Shown here: in pieces, positions 23,626-31,155 of the stretch | Position numbering within the stretch: position 1 is the stretch's first letter | How the letters are laid out: each line of letters begins with the position of its first letter | Source: a virus | Strand: one strand, 5' to 3' | IMG/VR virus record: IMGVR_UViG_3300046694_000196 | Location: 1-64,000 of that record | DNA: 64,000 nt | Made by a program: the position numbers and the translations under genes | Notes under the pieces: generated by a model | What the model saw: only the letters and a program-made list of their open reading frames with translations | Told to the model about the DNA's origin: nothing | Databases searched by the model: none

Positions 23626-24072
23626 ATGAAACCCGCACGTAACTTTGACTTCTCCCGAGAAGACGGCGTCTCCCTGGCACAAGAGCTCACTCGAGTCATG
23701 CTGTCGTGTAACGCGGCCTCGCTCGGGGCCAACTCACCCGACGAGGAAGACCCCGTCAAGGCCTTTGTCATCAAGGCCAGTCCCGTGATCGCGGCGTTCA
23801 ACCCCCGAGTAGTCGACTACCTCGGAGAAGAGCTGTACCTCGAAGAGTCCTCGGCGTTCTATCCCGGACTCATAGTCAAGGTAAAGCGTCCCGAGGGGGT
23901 CAGGCTGAGGTTCACCCAGCCGAACGGCGAGACCGTCACCAAGGAGTACCACGGCCTCACGGCCCGACTGGTACTCCATGAGATGCACCACCTCCAGGGA
24001 GAACCGTTCTACTCCCACGCGACAAAGTACCACCGAGACCAGGCGCTTCGTCGCCAGAAGAGGAAGAAATGA
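23626..24072 (+). CDS. Peptide-deformylase-like protein with altered active-site motifs
   Basis: A 148-residue protein with the deformylase layout: an N-terminal helix, motif 1 region CNAASLGANS (28-37), motif 2 region EESSAFYPGLIVKVKRP (73-89), and motif 3 HEMHHLQG (118-125). Active deformylases have GxGLAAxQ, EGCLS and HExxH. Here HExxH is kept, but the metal-binding Cys of EGCLS aligns with Ser76 and the Gln of motif 1 aligns with Ser37. The typical phage continuation (YPGLxVKVKRP) and the C-terminal end support homology. Activity is therefore doubtful or altered. The ATG at 23626 follows AGGAG; a longer upstream frame overlapping the previous gene was rejected. Confidence 0.75.
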   Translation: MKPARNFDFSREDGVSLAQELTRVMLSCNAASLGANSPDEEDPVKAFVIKASPVIAAFNPRVVDYLGEELYLEESSAFYPGLIVKVKRPEGVRLRFTQPNGETVTKEYHGLTARLVLHEMHHLQGEPFYSHATKYHRDQALRRQKRKK

Positions 24073-24632
24073 GCAAGGACATATTTCGAGACATCCGTGA
24101 GATGCACGACCACTTCGGCGTCCGCAAGGCAGTACTGAAACTCGACGTAGCCAGGCTGCGTGAGTTCCTGCGGTTCCGCGCAGACTGCGTCGCTGAAGAA
24201 GTGAGCGAGCTCGAGGCCGGCCTGAGACGTCCGGAAGAAGTCGTAGACGCGCTGATCGACATCATGGTCTTCGCGGCCGGCACCCTAGACCTCTTCGGAG
24301 TCGACGGACAGAAGGCCTGGGACGAGGTGCTCAAGGCCAACACTTCTAAAGAAGTCGGCGTCAAGGAAGGCCGACCGAACCCCTACGGTCTCCCAGACCT
24401 GGTAAAGCCCGCGGGCTGGGAAGCCCCGTCGCACGCCGACAACCACGGGTACCTGGACCGGTTCACATGTTCCAGCACCCGGGGCGCCTTCGAGAGGTGC
24501 CCGTACGGAGACGCCGGTCCACACATAGTGACGCACACCGAAGACGAGTGCAGTTACACCCGCAAGTATTCCGTCAACTGCAACAAGTGTGGACGCTCTC
24601 AGAACGGCGGCGACTGCCTTTCTCGAACTTAA
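24069..24632 (+). CDS. MazG-like nucleotide pyrophosphohydrolase with Cys-rich tail
   Basis: The first about 100 residues follow the all-alpha NTP pyrophosphohydrolase pattern: REFLRFRADCVAEEVSELEAG (metal-binding EExxE) and EEVVDALIDIMVFAAG (ExxD). The segment NPYGLPDLVKPAGW with SHADNHG is the usual end in T4-like marine phage homologues. A further about 55 residues carry Cys and His (CSSTRGAFERCPYG, CNKCGRSQNGGDC) and could bind zinc. It may adjust dNTP pools, for instance removing dCTP if cytosine is replaced; that is inference. The start overlaps the deformylase-like gene (ATGA). Confidence 0.78.
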   Translation: MSKDIFRDIREMHDHFGVRKAVLKLDVARLREFLRFRADCVAEEVSELEAGLRRPEEVVDALIDIMVFAAGTLDLFGVDGQKAWDEVLKANTSKEVGVKEGRPNPYGLPDLVKPAGWEAPSHADNHGYLDRFTCSSTRGAFERCPYGDAGPHIVTHTEDECSYTRKYSVNCNKCGRSQNGGDCLSRT

Positions 24633-24635
24633 TCG

Positions 24636-24664
24636 TTTACATTCTCCCCCTCTCGTGATACTAT
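24636..24664 (+). promoter_or_regulatory. Early-type promoter
   Basis: TTTACA (24636-24641) with TACTAT (24659-24664) after 17 bases, upstream of the gene at 24692. Confidence 0.65.
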
Positions 24665-24691
24665 GAGAATAGGTCACGAGAGGAAAGACTC

Positions 24692-24916
24692 ATGGAAGAC
24701 CGTCACTCATTCGTAATACGCATCGAGACAGACATAGTCCCAGTGGCCCGCTCCGTCAGGGAGTCGGGTCTCTCCTTCGACGACGTCCGGCAGGACCGCC
24801 TCGACCCCGAGGAGTTCACTGTCTTCGTGTCAGGCCCCGCCATCAATTTTCAAAAATTCATTGCACATGACTCAAAAATTCAAGACCGGAGTCCAAGTCT
24901 CTATAGCCCTGTTTGA
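24692..24916 (+). CDS. Hypothetical protein, 74 aa
   Basis: It starts 28 bases after its promoter with AGGAAAG before the ATG. The N-terminal 50 residues (MEDRHSFVIRIETDIVPVA...) are well formed; the end overlaps the next gene by 50 bases and may be less constrained. Unknown. Confidence 0.6.
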   Translation: MEDRHSFVIRIETDIVPVARSVRESGLSFDDVRQDRLDPEEFTVFVSGPAINFQKFIAHDSKIQDRSPSLYSPV

Positions 24917-25451
24917 GGGCTGGGAGAAGTTCGGATACGACGAGAACTACTACGACCGGATGATCAGGACGATGTCTGACGTCATCTACCAGTCTCCAAA
25001 GCTTCATTCGGGGTACGCCTCTAAGAAGGCCTCGAACATGCTGTCGAAAGACGTCTGCCGCGAGCACTACTACTCGCGCACGGCCTCTGCCAAGAAGATG
25101 GTCGAGCTGATGAAGAAGGGGATACTGGGGCCGCACAAGATCGACCGCTTCGAGAAGTTCATGAGGTCCCGCGCGCGGGTGCACTTCGTGACTTCAGAAG
25201 AGAACACGCACCTCATCAAGTTCCAGTCCGACCCGTCCCTGCGGCACTGGAAGAAACAGTACGAGGCCGCCGGCATAGAACTGGAGCGGTGGGACACCAA
25301 TAAATATCTCTACAGGGTAGACGGGCGAGAGTTCTCCTCCGCTCCCGAGGTCGCCGCCGCGATGAACTGTCACGCGTCGACCGTAACGAAGAGGTGCACC
25401 AGCGACAAGTGGCCTACCTGGGAACGATCCTCGCGAAGTGGCGGGGCCTAG
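24867..25451 (+). CDS. Hypothetical protein with C-terminal helix-turn-helix-like motif, 194 aa
   Basis: The ATG at 24867 (MTQKFKTGVQVSIALFEGW) is chosen over a TTG two codons upstream. The N-terminal 120 residues are helical and basic and not recognised. The last 50 residues, FSSAPEVAAAMNCHASTVTK plus a final W, resemble the short DNA-binding helix-turn-helix found at the end of phage NUMOD-type proteins. A DNA-binding role is inferred. Confidence 0.6.
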   Translation: MTQKFKTGVQVSIALFEGWEKFGYDENYYDRMIRTMSDVIYQSPKLHSGYASKKASNMLSKDVCREHYYSRTASAKKMVELMKKGILGPHKIDRFEKFMRSRARVHFVTSEENTHLIKFQSDPSLRHWKKQYEAAGIELERWDTNKYLYRVDGREFSSAPEVAAAMNCHASTVTKRCTSDKWPTWERSSRSGGA

Positions 25452-25639
25452 ACACGCTGTCTAAGGCCTCGTCTCTCTTCGCTATGCTGTTCATAGCGCT
25501 CTGTGCCCTCATAGGAGCAGGCGCAGTCGTGGTGCTGGCCTACCTCAACTACTTCATCATCCTCATAGTCGTGGCCGCGGTCGGCAGCGTAGTACTGCTG
25601 CTCCACGGCCTCGACGTCCTCATGCAAAAGATACTCTAA
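25394..25639 (+). CDS. Two-pass membrane protein, 81 aa or shorter
   Basis: Residues about 28-50 and 52-72 are two transmembrane helices (LFIALCALIGAGAVVVL and YFIILIVVAAVGSVVLLL). The start is uncertain: GTG at 25394 overlaps the preceding gene by 58 bases, and ATG at 25487 would leave only the helices. Unknown role. Confidence 0.5.
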   Translation: MHQRQVAYLGTILAKWRGLDTLSKASSLFAMLFIALCALIGAGAVVVLAYLNYFIILIVVAAVGSVVLLLHGLDVLMQKIL

Positions 25640-25767
25640 TGGCTGGTTTTTCACTCAACTTCGGCTTCGGCCTCAACGTCCCACAGAACAGGCCTACTGT
25701 TTCTCTACCACCATCAACCGCAGGTCAGCCCATAGGATTGCTGTTGGCCCTAACGAAGGCTTCGTAA
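25639..25767 (+). CDS. Small Gly/Pro/Leu protein, 42 aa
   Basis: The ATG overlaps the preceding stop (TAATG). The product begins MAGFSLNFGFGLNVPQNRP and is followed two bases later by the virion-type gene. Its aromatic/Gly-rich start resembles short structural peptides, but this is a weak call. Confidence 0.45.
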   Translation: MAGFSLNFGFGLNVPQNRPTVSLPPSTAGQPIGLLLALTKAS

Positions 25768-25768
25768 C

Positions 25769-26434
25769 ATGGCAAGTAACATCTCAGTAACACCCGGCGC
25801 AGGCGCGACAGTAGCGGCTGACGACATCGGAGGAGGACTCCTCGCGCAGCGCGTTAAGCTGGCAGTGGGGGCCACGGGCTCAGGCACTGACCTGGCTTTC
25901 GGCCAGACGACGAAGTCCGCTTCTCTTCCGGTCACTCTAGCGAGCGACACCGGTACCCTCGCGATCAACCAGGTGTCTTCTGCCTACGACGTCGCACTGT
26001 CCTTCAGTCGTCCCGCAGACACTACCGCGTACACCGGCAACGACGTAGTAGGAGGCGCCCTGACTTTCGCGTCCGTGGGCCCTTCCGCGGCCAGCGTGAT
26101 GGTGACGGGCGTTCAGCTGGAAGTAGACGTGGCGGCCGTCCCGTCGGGCATGACCACGTTTCGCCTGTACCTCTACGGCGTCACCCCGCCGAGCGCGCTG
26201 GCAGACAACGCAGTCTGGGACCTGCCTTCGGGCGACAGGGCCTCGTTCCTCGGCTTCATCGACGTCGGCACGCCCGTAGACTTGGGGTCCACCCTCTACG
26301 TAGAGGTCAACGGCGTCAACAAGCAGCTGAAGCTGGCTTCCGCTAACCTGTACGCGTACCTCGTCACGGCCGGCGCCTACACTCCCGGCTCCGCTGACGC
26401 CTTCAAGGTCACCGTACACACCACTGCGGTGTAA
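25769..26434 (+). CDS. Virion-type structural protein, 221 aa
   Basis: A beta-rich, Ala/Thr/Val/Gly-rich, Cys-free protein, as typical of phage surface or fibre-associated proteins. It begins MASNISVTPGAGATVAADDI, and the ADDIGG..QRVKLAVG segment resembles a motif common in head-surface or tail-fibre proteins of many phages. The C-terminal about 120 residues look like a jelly-roll (FRLYLYGVTPP, LYVEVNGVNKQLKL). It lies 3 bases before the SGNH hydrolase gene and probably shares a transcript with it. Confidence 0.6.
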   Translation: MASNISVTPGAGATVAADDIGGGLLAQRVKLAVGATGSGTDLAFGQTTKSASLPVTLASDTGTLAINQVSSAYDVALSFSRPADTTAYTGNDVVGGALTFASVGPSAASVMVTGVQLEVDVAAVPSGMTTFRLYLYGVTPPSALADNAVWDLPSGDRASFLGFIDVGTPVDLGSTLYVEVNGVNKQLKLASANLYAYLVTAGAYTPGSADAFKVTVHTTAV

Positions 26435-26437
26435 AGA

Positions 26438-28024
26438 ATGGCTCTCAGCAAGAACAAGAGACTGTCCACGGTACAACAGAAGAAGACCTACGCCATGCTG
26501 GCCCACCGCGTCTACGGTGCCGGCTACAATTCTGGCGCCGCGCCCCTCACGGGAGACGGCACCGCTAAGACGTACAGCAACACCTTCGTCAATGACTCCG
26601 GCGCGCCCATAACGGTCTTCTCGCTGGTTTTCCAGGGCTGGACATTGACTTCAGCGGGCACGACTGACACCGGTAACGACTACGTAGTGACCGGGAACGT
26701 GGAGTACCCCGTCGGCGGCACCACTACAGACGTGGGCTCGATTGTAGTCACTTCGGGCGCCGCGGTGGCGGGTCCGCCTACCAGGCCGGCCGTCACTATC
26801 CCAGCAGGCGCCTCGTTCAAAGTGAACCTGTCCAGCACAGTCGGCAACGGCCTCAAGTACATCGTCAACCTCGGCTTCGCGGGCCTGCGTAACCACGCCC
26901 CGGCCGGGACCATGAAGCGTCTGTGCGTCGCGGGCTTCGGTGACAGCATCATGACTAACAACGGAGGCGCCCTGTACAACGCGGCGCTCTCTAGGTGCCC
27001 CGCATACCTCTCTTCCATCATCGGCACGACCGCCGCCGCGTACGGCGCTTCCGGCGCAGCCAACTTCGTCAAGCAGGTCGCGATCTCTCAGCTGCTGGGC
27101 GCCACGCACGTCATGTCGAACTTCGGCACCAATGACTTCGGCGCAAGCACTCCTCTCTCGACCCTGCAGGGATACCTGGCCAGCATGCGAGACGTAGCCA
27201 GGTCTCGCGGCATGAAGTTCGTGCAGACGACCATGACTCCGCGTACCGCCACTACCGGCACCCTGACTGCCACCACGGTGACGTCTTCGGGGACTTCTAT
27301 GACCGTCGCGCTGTCAGACGTGTCAAAGTTCACGGTCAATCAGATGTACACGACTGCCGGCGCGACGCAGACAGAATACAACGGGAACTTCGTGTGCACC
27401 GCGGTCGACTCCGGCGCGGGGACCGTCACCCTGCTCTTTCCTGGCTCGGCTACCACGCCCGCTACTGGCACGATCACCGTGACTGCGTGGAAGTCACACG
27501 CTGCCCAGGTACTCTGGATGCAGCCCACCAATTCTTTCTACGCCTCGGGAGGCGCGAGCCCGCGCGGGCTGTTCAACGCCTGGGTGCGCGGCGGGGCCTT
27601 CGACTCCTACATAGACTGGGCCGACGCGGTCGAGCCGTCTAGAGACAGCGGGCGGTGGCTGGTCGCGGGTGAGTCTTCCCTGCTCAACGTCGCCCAGCTC
27701 ATAACCGTCGCCAGCGTGGTCAACACGTCCCGGTTCACATCAAACTACACTGCCGGGACTTCTACCATACCGAACGGCGCAGTACAGCCGGTCACCGGCG
27801 CCAACGCCGGCGTCTTCAAGGGTGGTAACGGTAACACCAACGGCGACATCACCGTCACCAGTGCCTGGACCAACGCCCAGGTCATAGGCGACCAGTACTG
27901 GGCGTTCCCCGGCACCTCTTACATGTCTGACGACGGGCTCCACCCGCGCGTCGCCGGCGGCGGCAAGGGCGGTCAGCCACACCTCGATAACGCCACGTCC
28001 GCGTGGATAACGGCTAACCTATAG
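26438..28024 (+). CDS. SGNH/GDSL-type hydrolase, likely virion-associated
   Basis: A 528-residue protein. An N-terminal beta-rich part (1-160) precedes an SGNH hydrolase domain: block I VAGFGDSIM (Ser170), block III NFGTNDFG (Gly230-Asn232), and block V SDDGLHP (Asp499, His502). Together these supply the Ser-Asp-His triad and oxyanion residues. An insertion of about 80 residues (roughly 268-355), Thr/Val-rich and beta-like, separates blocks III and V. Such esterases in tail spikes remove O-acetyl groups from surface polysaccharide. Location next to a structural gene supports a tail role; no late promoter is seen directly upstream. Confidence 0.82.
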   Translation: MALSKNKRLSTVQQKKTYAMLAHRVYGAGYNSGAAPLTGDGTAKTYSNTFVNDSGAPITVFSLVFQGWTLTSAGTTDTGNDYVVTGNVEYPVGGTTTDVGSIVVTSGAAVAGPPTRPAVTIPAGASFKVNLSSTVGNGLKYIVNLGFAGLRNHAPAGTMKRLCVAGFGDSIMTNNGGALYNAALSRCPAYLSSIIGTTAAAYGASGAANFVKQVAISQLLGATHVMSNFGTNDFGASTPLSTLQGYLASMRDVARSRGMKFVQTTMTPRTATTGTLTATTVTSSGTSMTVALSDVSKFTVNQMYTTAGATQTEYNGNFVCTAVDSGAGTVTLLFPGSATTPATGTITVTAWKSHAAQVLWMQPTNSFYASGGASPRGLFNAWVRGGAFDSYIDWADAVEPSRDSGRWLVAGESSLLNVAQLITVASVVNTSRFTSNYTAGTSTIPNGAVQPVTGANAGVFKGGNGNTNGDITVTSAWTNAQVIGDQYWAFPGTSYMSDDGLHPRVAGGGKGGQPHLDNATSAWITANL

Positions 28025-28033
28025 GATTAGAAC

Positions 28034-28678
28034 ATGGCGAAACACTTACTCTTTGACTTTGAGACCCTCGGACAGGACGTGTACACGTGCCCGGTGCTCA
28101 ACGTCGCCCACTTCATAGTCGACTGGGACCGGTTCACGTCAGTGATGGAGCCCTACCACTTCCGGGACCTCGTCAAGGAAGTCTGCACGATCAAGTTCGA
28201 GGTCGAGGACCAGGTCAAGACCTACGGGTACAAGATCGAGCCCTCGACGATCGAGTGGTGGAGCCAGCAGTCACCCGCGGCCCGTTCTATCTTGAAGCCG
28301 ACTACCGCCGACCAGAAACTCACACAGGGCGTCTCTCAGTTCCTCGACTACGTCAGTTCAGTCCGGAAAGTAGACTACTGGTGGAGCAGGTCCAACACCT
28401 TCGACCCGATCATACTCTGGCGCATAGCGCGAGACACGGGGAACCTGGCGCGCTGCCAGGAACTGCTCAAGTACTGGGCAGTCCGAGACACCAGGACGTT
28501 CATCGACGCGAAGTTCAACTTCTCGCTGAGGAACAACGGGTTCTGCCCGTTCACTGACGAGGCTAAGTGGAAAGAAGCGTTCATCCCGCACAACTCAATA
28601 CACGACGTGGCCGCTGAGGTCATGCGCCTGCAGAGCATCGTCCGCGCAGAAGCGGAACTCGACCACATCAACGAGTAG
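28034..28678 (+). CDS. dexA: Exonuclease A (DexA)
   Basis: The 214-residue DnaQ-fold 3'-5' exonuclease matches T4 DexA (227 aa). Motifs: LLFDFETLG (Exo I, Asp8 and Glu10), the diagnostic STIEWWSQQSPAAR near residue 72, SNTFDPIILWRI (Exo II) and HNSIHDVAAEV (Exo III). In T4 it is a dispensable host-DNA-degrading enzyme. It follows the SGNH gene by 9 bases and faces the convergent leftward gene at 28688. Confidence 0.93.
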   Translation: MAKHLLFDFETLGQDVYTCPVLNVAHFIVDWDRFTSVMEPYHFRDLVKEVCTIKFEVEDQVKTYGYKIEPSTIEWWSQQSPAARSILKPTTADQKLTQGVSQFLDYVSSVRKVDYWWSRSNTFDPIILWRIARDTGNLARCQELLKYWAVRDTRTFIDAKFNFSLRNNGFCPFTDEAKWKEAFIPHNSIHDVAAEVMRLQSIVRAEAELDHINE

Positions 28679-28687
28679 GAGGCACGG

Positions 28688-28966
28688 CTAGCCCGTGATG
28701 ACTGCGACCTTGGTATTGGCCACGCAGCTGAACGACGCCGTAGACCCCGCCGGTATCCATACGCGGGGGTCCTGCGAGGCGTTGGCGGTGTTCGCCCCGA
28801 CCGCGAAGGCCACGAACACGTTGGCCGTCATGGGAGTGATGCTCACGTAGTTAGCAGTCGCCGGGCACGGCGTAGAAGTGTTGCCCTCTGCCACGGTCTG
28901 CGAGACGAACGTGGTGTCTAGCACCGGTCCGCGCTTGTTGAGTCCGAATATTACCTGTGTGGCCAC
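28688..28966 (-). CDS. Late-expressed small protein, probably virion-associated, 92 aa
   Basis: Two starts are possible; the GTG at 28966 is chosen because GGAG lies 6 bases upstream. The product (MATQVIFGLNKRGPVLDTTF) is Ala/Val/Thr-rich and beta-like, like decoration or fibre-associated proteins. A TATAAATA late promoter on the same strand (29015-29022) lies about 50 bases upstream, which supports a virion or late role. It is antisense to the dexA-to-29034 interval. Confidence 0.65.
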   Translation of the reverse strand: MATQVIFGLNKRGPVLDTTFVSQTVAEGNTSTPCPATANYVSITPMTANVFVAFAVGANTANASQDPRVWIPAGSTASFSCVANTKVAVITG

Positions 28967-28977
28967 GACGTTCTCCG

Positions 28978-29006
28978 TTGACAAATCCACGATTTCTTGA
29001 TAGAAT
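28978..29006 (+). promoter_or_regulatory. Early-type promoter for the nucleotide-modification genes
   Basis: TTGACA (28978-28983), 17-base spacer, TAGAAT (29001-29006). It overlaps the leftward late promoter at 29015. Confidence 0.72.
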
Positions 29007-29014
29007 ACCCTCAA

Positions 29015-29022
29015 TATTTATA
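29015..29022 (-). promoter_or_regulatory. T4-type late promoter, leftward
   Basis: TATAAATA on the minus strand, upstream of the gene at 28688-28966. Its transcription start falls inside the rightward early promoter. Confidence 0.75.
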
Positions 29023-29033
29023 GAAAGGTCGAC

Positions 29034-29576
29034 ATGAAACACCAGTCACCCGCCGAGCGTGAGTCTGTGAAAGTACTGCGCGAGTGCATAGAACTCCAGA
29101 CCAAGAAGTCGAGGGACTACCAGTCTGACCGTTCTACTGTACGCCAGGCAGACTACTACCCCCGCGGCGTAGAGTCAATCTACGACATGATGAACACCAA
29201 GATGCTGCGACTCCGCAGCCTCATGGACGCGGGGGGAGACCCCAACTTCGAGTCGCTCGAGGACACCGCTCGCGACCTAGTGAACTACACCAGCTTCTTC
29301 GCGGCCTACATACGCGGCGGCGTAGACGGACAGAGCGTAGACCGGGACATGTACAACCGGCCACTTCCCGTCGACGATACTCCCAAGATGTCATTCGAAG
29401 AATTCGCGTCGTACGGGTCTTCCAATCCCGGCGGTAGTGATCCCGTTCCCACCTGTACTGACGAGCCCTCACTTGGGTTTCGCCGCGTGTCCTACGAAGG
29501 TACGACCTCTATCTGGACCGACCCGAACGGGCTCCCGTTCTCTTTCCGTGACGGCAAGGTGACTTACCTTGACTGA
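29034..29576 (+). CDS. DUF1599-like (nucleotide-modification-associated) protein, 180 aa
   Basis: Residues about 20-90 (KKSRDYQSD, YYPRGVESIYDMMNTKMLRL and DTARDLVNYTSFFAAYI) match the pattern of the short DUF1599 / Nmad1 domain found in phage proteins near DNA- or nucleotide-modification genes. The C-terminal half is Pro/Ser-rich with a small beta domain (FRRVSYEGTTSIW). It is immediately upstream of the dCMP hydroxymethylase gene and shares its promoter, so a role in modified-nucleotide metabolism is likely but unproven. Confidence 0.62.
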   Translation: MKHQSPAERESVKVLRECIELQTKKSRDYQSDRSTVRQADYYPRGVESIYDMMNTKMLRLRSLMDAGGDPNFESLEDTARDLVNYTSFFAAYIRGGVDGQSVDRDMYNRPLPVDDTPKMSFEEFASYGSSNPGGSDPVPTCTDEPSLGFRRVSYEGTTSIWTDPNGLPFSFRDGKVTYLD

Positions 29577-29583
29577 GGTGAAC

Positions 29584-30273
29584 ATGAAAGTGCGTGACAT
29601 CCGACTCCTGTTCGCCGGCATGCTGGCCCGCGGCGAGTTCGTGACCGGCCGGGGAGACCAGCAGATGCTGGAAGTGCTCGGTGTCAGTTTCATCGCCGAC
29701 GAGGCTTCTGTCTTCGGCAAGGTCAACGAAGAGTACGTCGACCGAGAGATCGCGTGGTACGAGAGCGAGTCGACCAACGTGAACGACATCGGCCCCGACG
29801 TGCCGGCTGCGTGGAAAGCGACCGCGAACGAGCACGGCGAGGTCAACTCCAACTACGGGCACTTGATATTCTCAGAAAAGTATCACTCCCAGTTCCGCCG
29901 CGTGATAGAAGAGCTGGGTGAGAACCCCGAGAGCCGCCGCGCTATCATGGTCTACACTCGCCCTTCGATCTGGGTGGAGTACGACGAGAACGGCAAGAAC
30001 GACTTCATCTGCACCAACGCGGTCCAGTACCTAGTCAGAAACGACAGGGTGCACGCGGTCGTGCAGATGCGTTCTAACGACCTCGTGTACGGCTACAAGA
30101 ACGACCGTTACTGGCAGAGGTACGTGCTCGAGACAGTGGCGTTCAAGCTGGGTCTGCACGTCGGCGAGATACACTGGCAGGTCGGCAGCCTCCACGTCTA
30201 CCCTCGGCACTTCCGCCTCGTGCAGCAGTACAGGGAGTCTGACCAGTACGCACAGGACTTGACTCTTGCCTGA
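29584..30273 (+). CDS. 42: dCMP hydroxymethylase (T4 gp42-type, thymidylate synthase family)
   Basis: A 229-residue protein very similar to T4 gp42, which converts dCMP to 5-hydroxymethyl-dCMP with methylene-tetrahydrofolate. Shared blocks are SFIADEASVFGKVNEEYVDR, GEVNSNYG, ESRRAIMVYTRPS, NDFICTNAVQYLV and QMRSNDLVYGYKND. Catalytic Cys143 corresponds to T4 Cys148. Asp174 in YKND corresponds to T4 Asp179, the residue that selects dCMP; thymidylate synthases have Asn there. The ATG at 29584 follows GAGG and aligns with the conserved start; a TTG at 29569 is possible. Its presence predicts hydroxymethylcytosine in phage DNA. Confidence 0.9.
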   Translation: MKVRDIRLLFAGMLARGEFVTGRGDQQMLEVLGVSFIADEASVFGKVNEEYVDREIAWYESESTNVNDIGPDVPAAWKATANEHGEVNSNYGHLIFSEKYHSQFRRVIEELGENPESRRAIMVYTRPSIWVEYDENGKNDFICTNAVQYLVRNDRVHAVVQMRSNDLVYGYKNDRYWQRYVLETVAFKLGLHVGEIHWQVGSLHVYPRHFRLVQQYRESDQYAQDLTLA

Positions 30274-30523
30274 AGTGTACAAGATGGGATCGGCCCCTCC
30301 AGGCGCAGTGTACGTCGGCCGAGGGTCTCCCTACGGGAACCCCTTCGTGCTAGGACGTGACGGCGACCGAGACGCAGTCTGTGACCGCTTCGAAGCAGAA
30401 GTGCTGCCGGCCCTAGACGTGTCTCCCCTGAGAGGAAAGGACCTGGTGTGTCACTGTGTTCCTAAGCGGTGCCACGCCAGTTCTATCTTGAGAAAAGCTA
30501 ACTACGAGGAATTTTGGTCATGA
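30266..30523 (+). CDS. DUF4326 family protein, 85 aa
   Basis: The sequence follows the DUF4326 pattern: YVGRGSPYGNPFVLG (residues 16-30) and LVCHCVPKRCHASSILR near the C-terminus, with three conserved Cys and two His. The function of the family is unknown; it is common in phages. The TTG start overlaps the hydroxymethylase stop by 8 bases, placing it in the nucleotide-modification operon. Confidence 0.85.
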   Translation: MPEVYKMGSAPPGAVYVGRGSPYGNPFVLGRDGDRDAVCDRFEAEVLPALDVSPLRGKDLVCHCVPKRCHASSILRKANYEEFWS

Positions 30524-30732
30524 GTCACTACGACGTCAATACCGGTTACTACCTGTTCAAGCTCATCGAGGCCCTGAAGGCCGATCCGCTCTCGGCGTTC
30601 CACATCGATGAGCTGTTTCAAGGGTCGAACGCCTCACTCGAGGGCTGGTACGAAGAGTACAAGAAATCCGACGAGATGACGCGGATGTGGAGCGAGGCCG
30701 TGGTAACGTCATCAACGGATTGGTACGGCTGA
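30520..30732 (+). CDS. Hypothetical protein, 70 aa
   Basis: The ATG at 30520 overlaps the upstream stop (ATGA) and follows AGGA. The product (MSHYDVNTGYYLFKLIEALK) is acidic and helical with a Trp-rich C-terminus. Unknown. Confidence 0.65.
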   Translation: MSHYDVNTGYYLFKLIEALKADPLSAFHIDELFQGSNASLEGWYEEYKKSDEMTRMWSEAVVTSSTDWYG

Positions 30733-30890
30733 TGTCTTGGGTCTTACTCACAGTCAATCCCCTTGAACTGGTCGCTATCGTCTTCCTCGCCCTCTTGCTG
30801 GCAGCGTACGTGCTCTTGGTGACCATCCGAGTGATCACCGCCAAGGTGTCCGCGCTGGTCACTCGAGTCAAGGGCTACTTCCGTGACTGA
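30732..30890 (+). CDS. Single-pass membrane protein, 52 aa
   Basis: The ATG overlaps the previous stop (TGATG). Residues about 2-30 are hydrophobic (MSWVLLTVNPLELVAIVFLA and on), followed by a basic cytoplasmic tail (VTRVKGYFRD). Unknown function. Confidence 0.65.
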   Translation: MSWVLLTVNPLELVAIVFLALLLAAYVLLVTIRVITAKVSALVTRVKGYFRD

Positions 30891-31155
30891 GCGCGTCACT
30901 GCCGCAGCGTGCCGCCACCCCGACGGGGGAGTGTATTCCCTGGCACCCCCAGCCCGTCACGGACAGGTCCTCCGCCTAGTCGAGTCGTGTTACCCCGAAG
31001 ACAGGGAAGCAGTCTTCAAGGTAGAACAGGGCTTCGTCACTAGCGGTAACAGGTTCGTGACCCGCACAGAAGCACGGAAGATCGCAGACCACGCGGGTCA
31101 GTCTTCTGATCGCGACATGCACCTCCCAGAACTCTTCAGCGAGGACCTCTGGTGA
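30883..31155 (+). CDS. Conserved phage-type hypothetical protein, 90 aa
   Basis: A GTG start overlapping the preceding gene by 8 bases. It contains VEQGFVTSGNRFVTRTEARK and IADHAGQ, a pattern I recognise from many short phage proteins of unknown function. One His/Cys-containing N-terminal segment (AAACRHPDGGVYSL) may bind a metal. Confidence 0.7.
   Translation: MTERVTAAACRHPDGGVYSLAPPARHGQVLRLVESCYPEDREAVFKVEQGFVTSGNRFVTRTEARKIADHAGQSSDRDMHLPELFSEDLW

Noticed and set aside
25769-28024. Diversity-generating retroelement target in the structural pair
   Set aside because: No reverse transcriptase gene or template repeat is present in the window.
29584-30273. Calling the gp42-type gene a thymidylate synthase
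   Set aside because: The sequence follows T4 gp42 far more closely, and the dUMP-selecting Asn is Asp174 here. A dUMP hydroxymethylase remains a less likely option.
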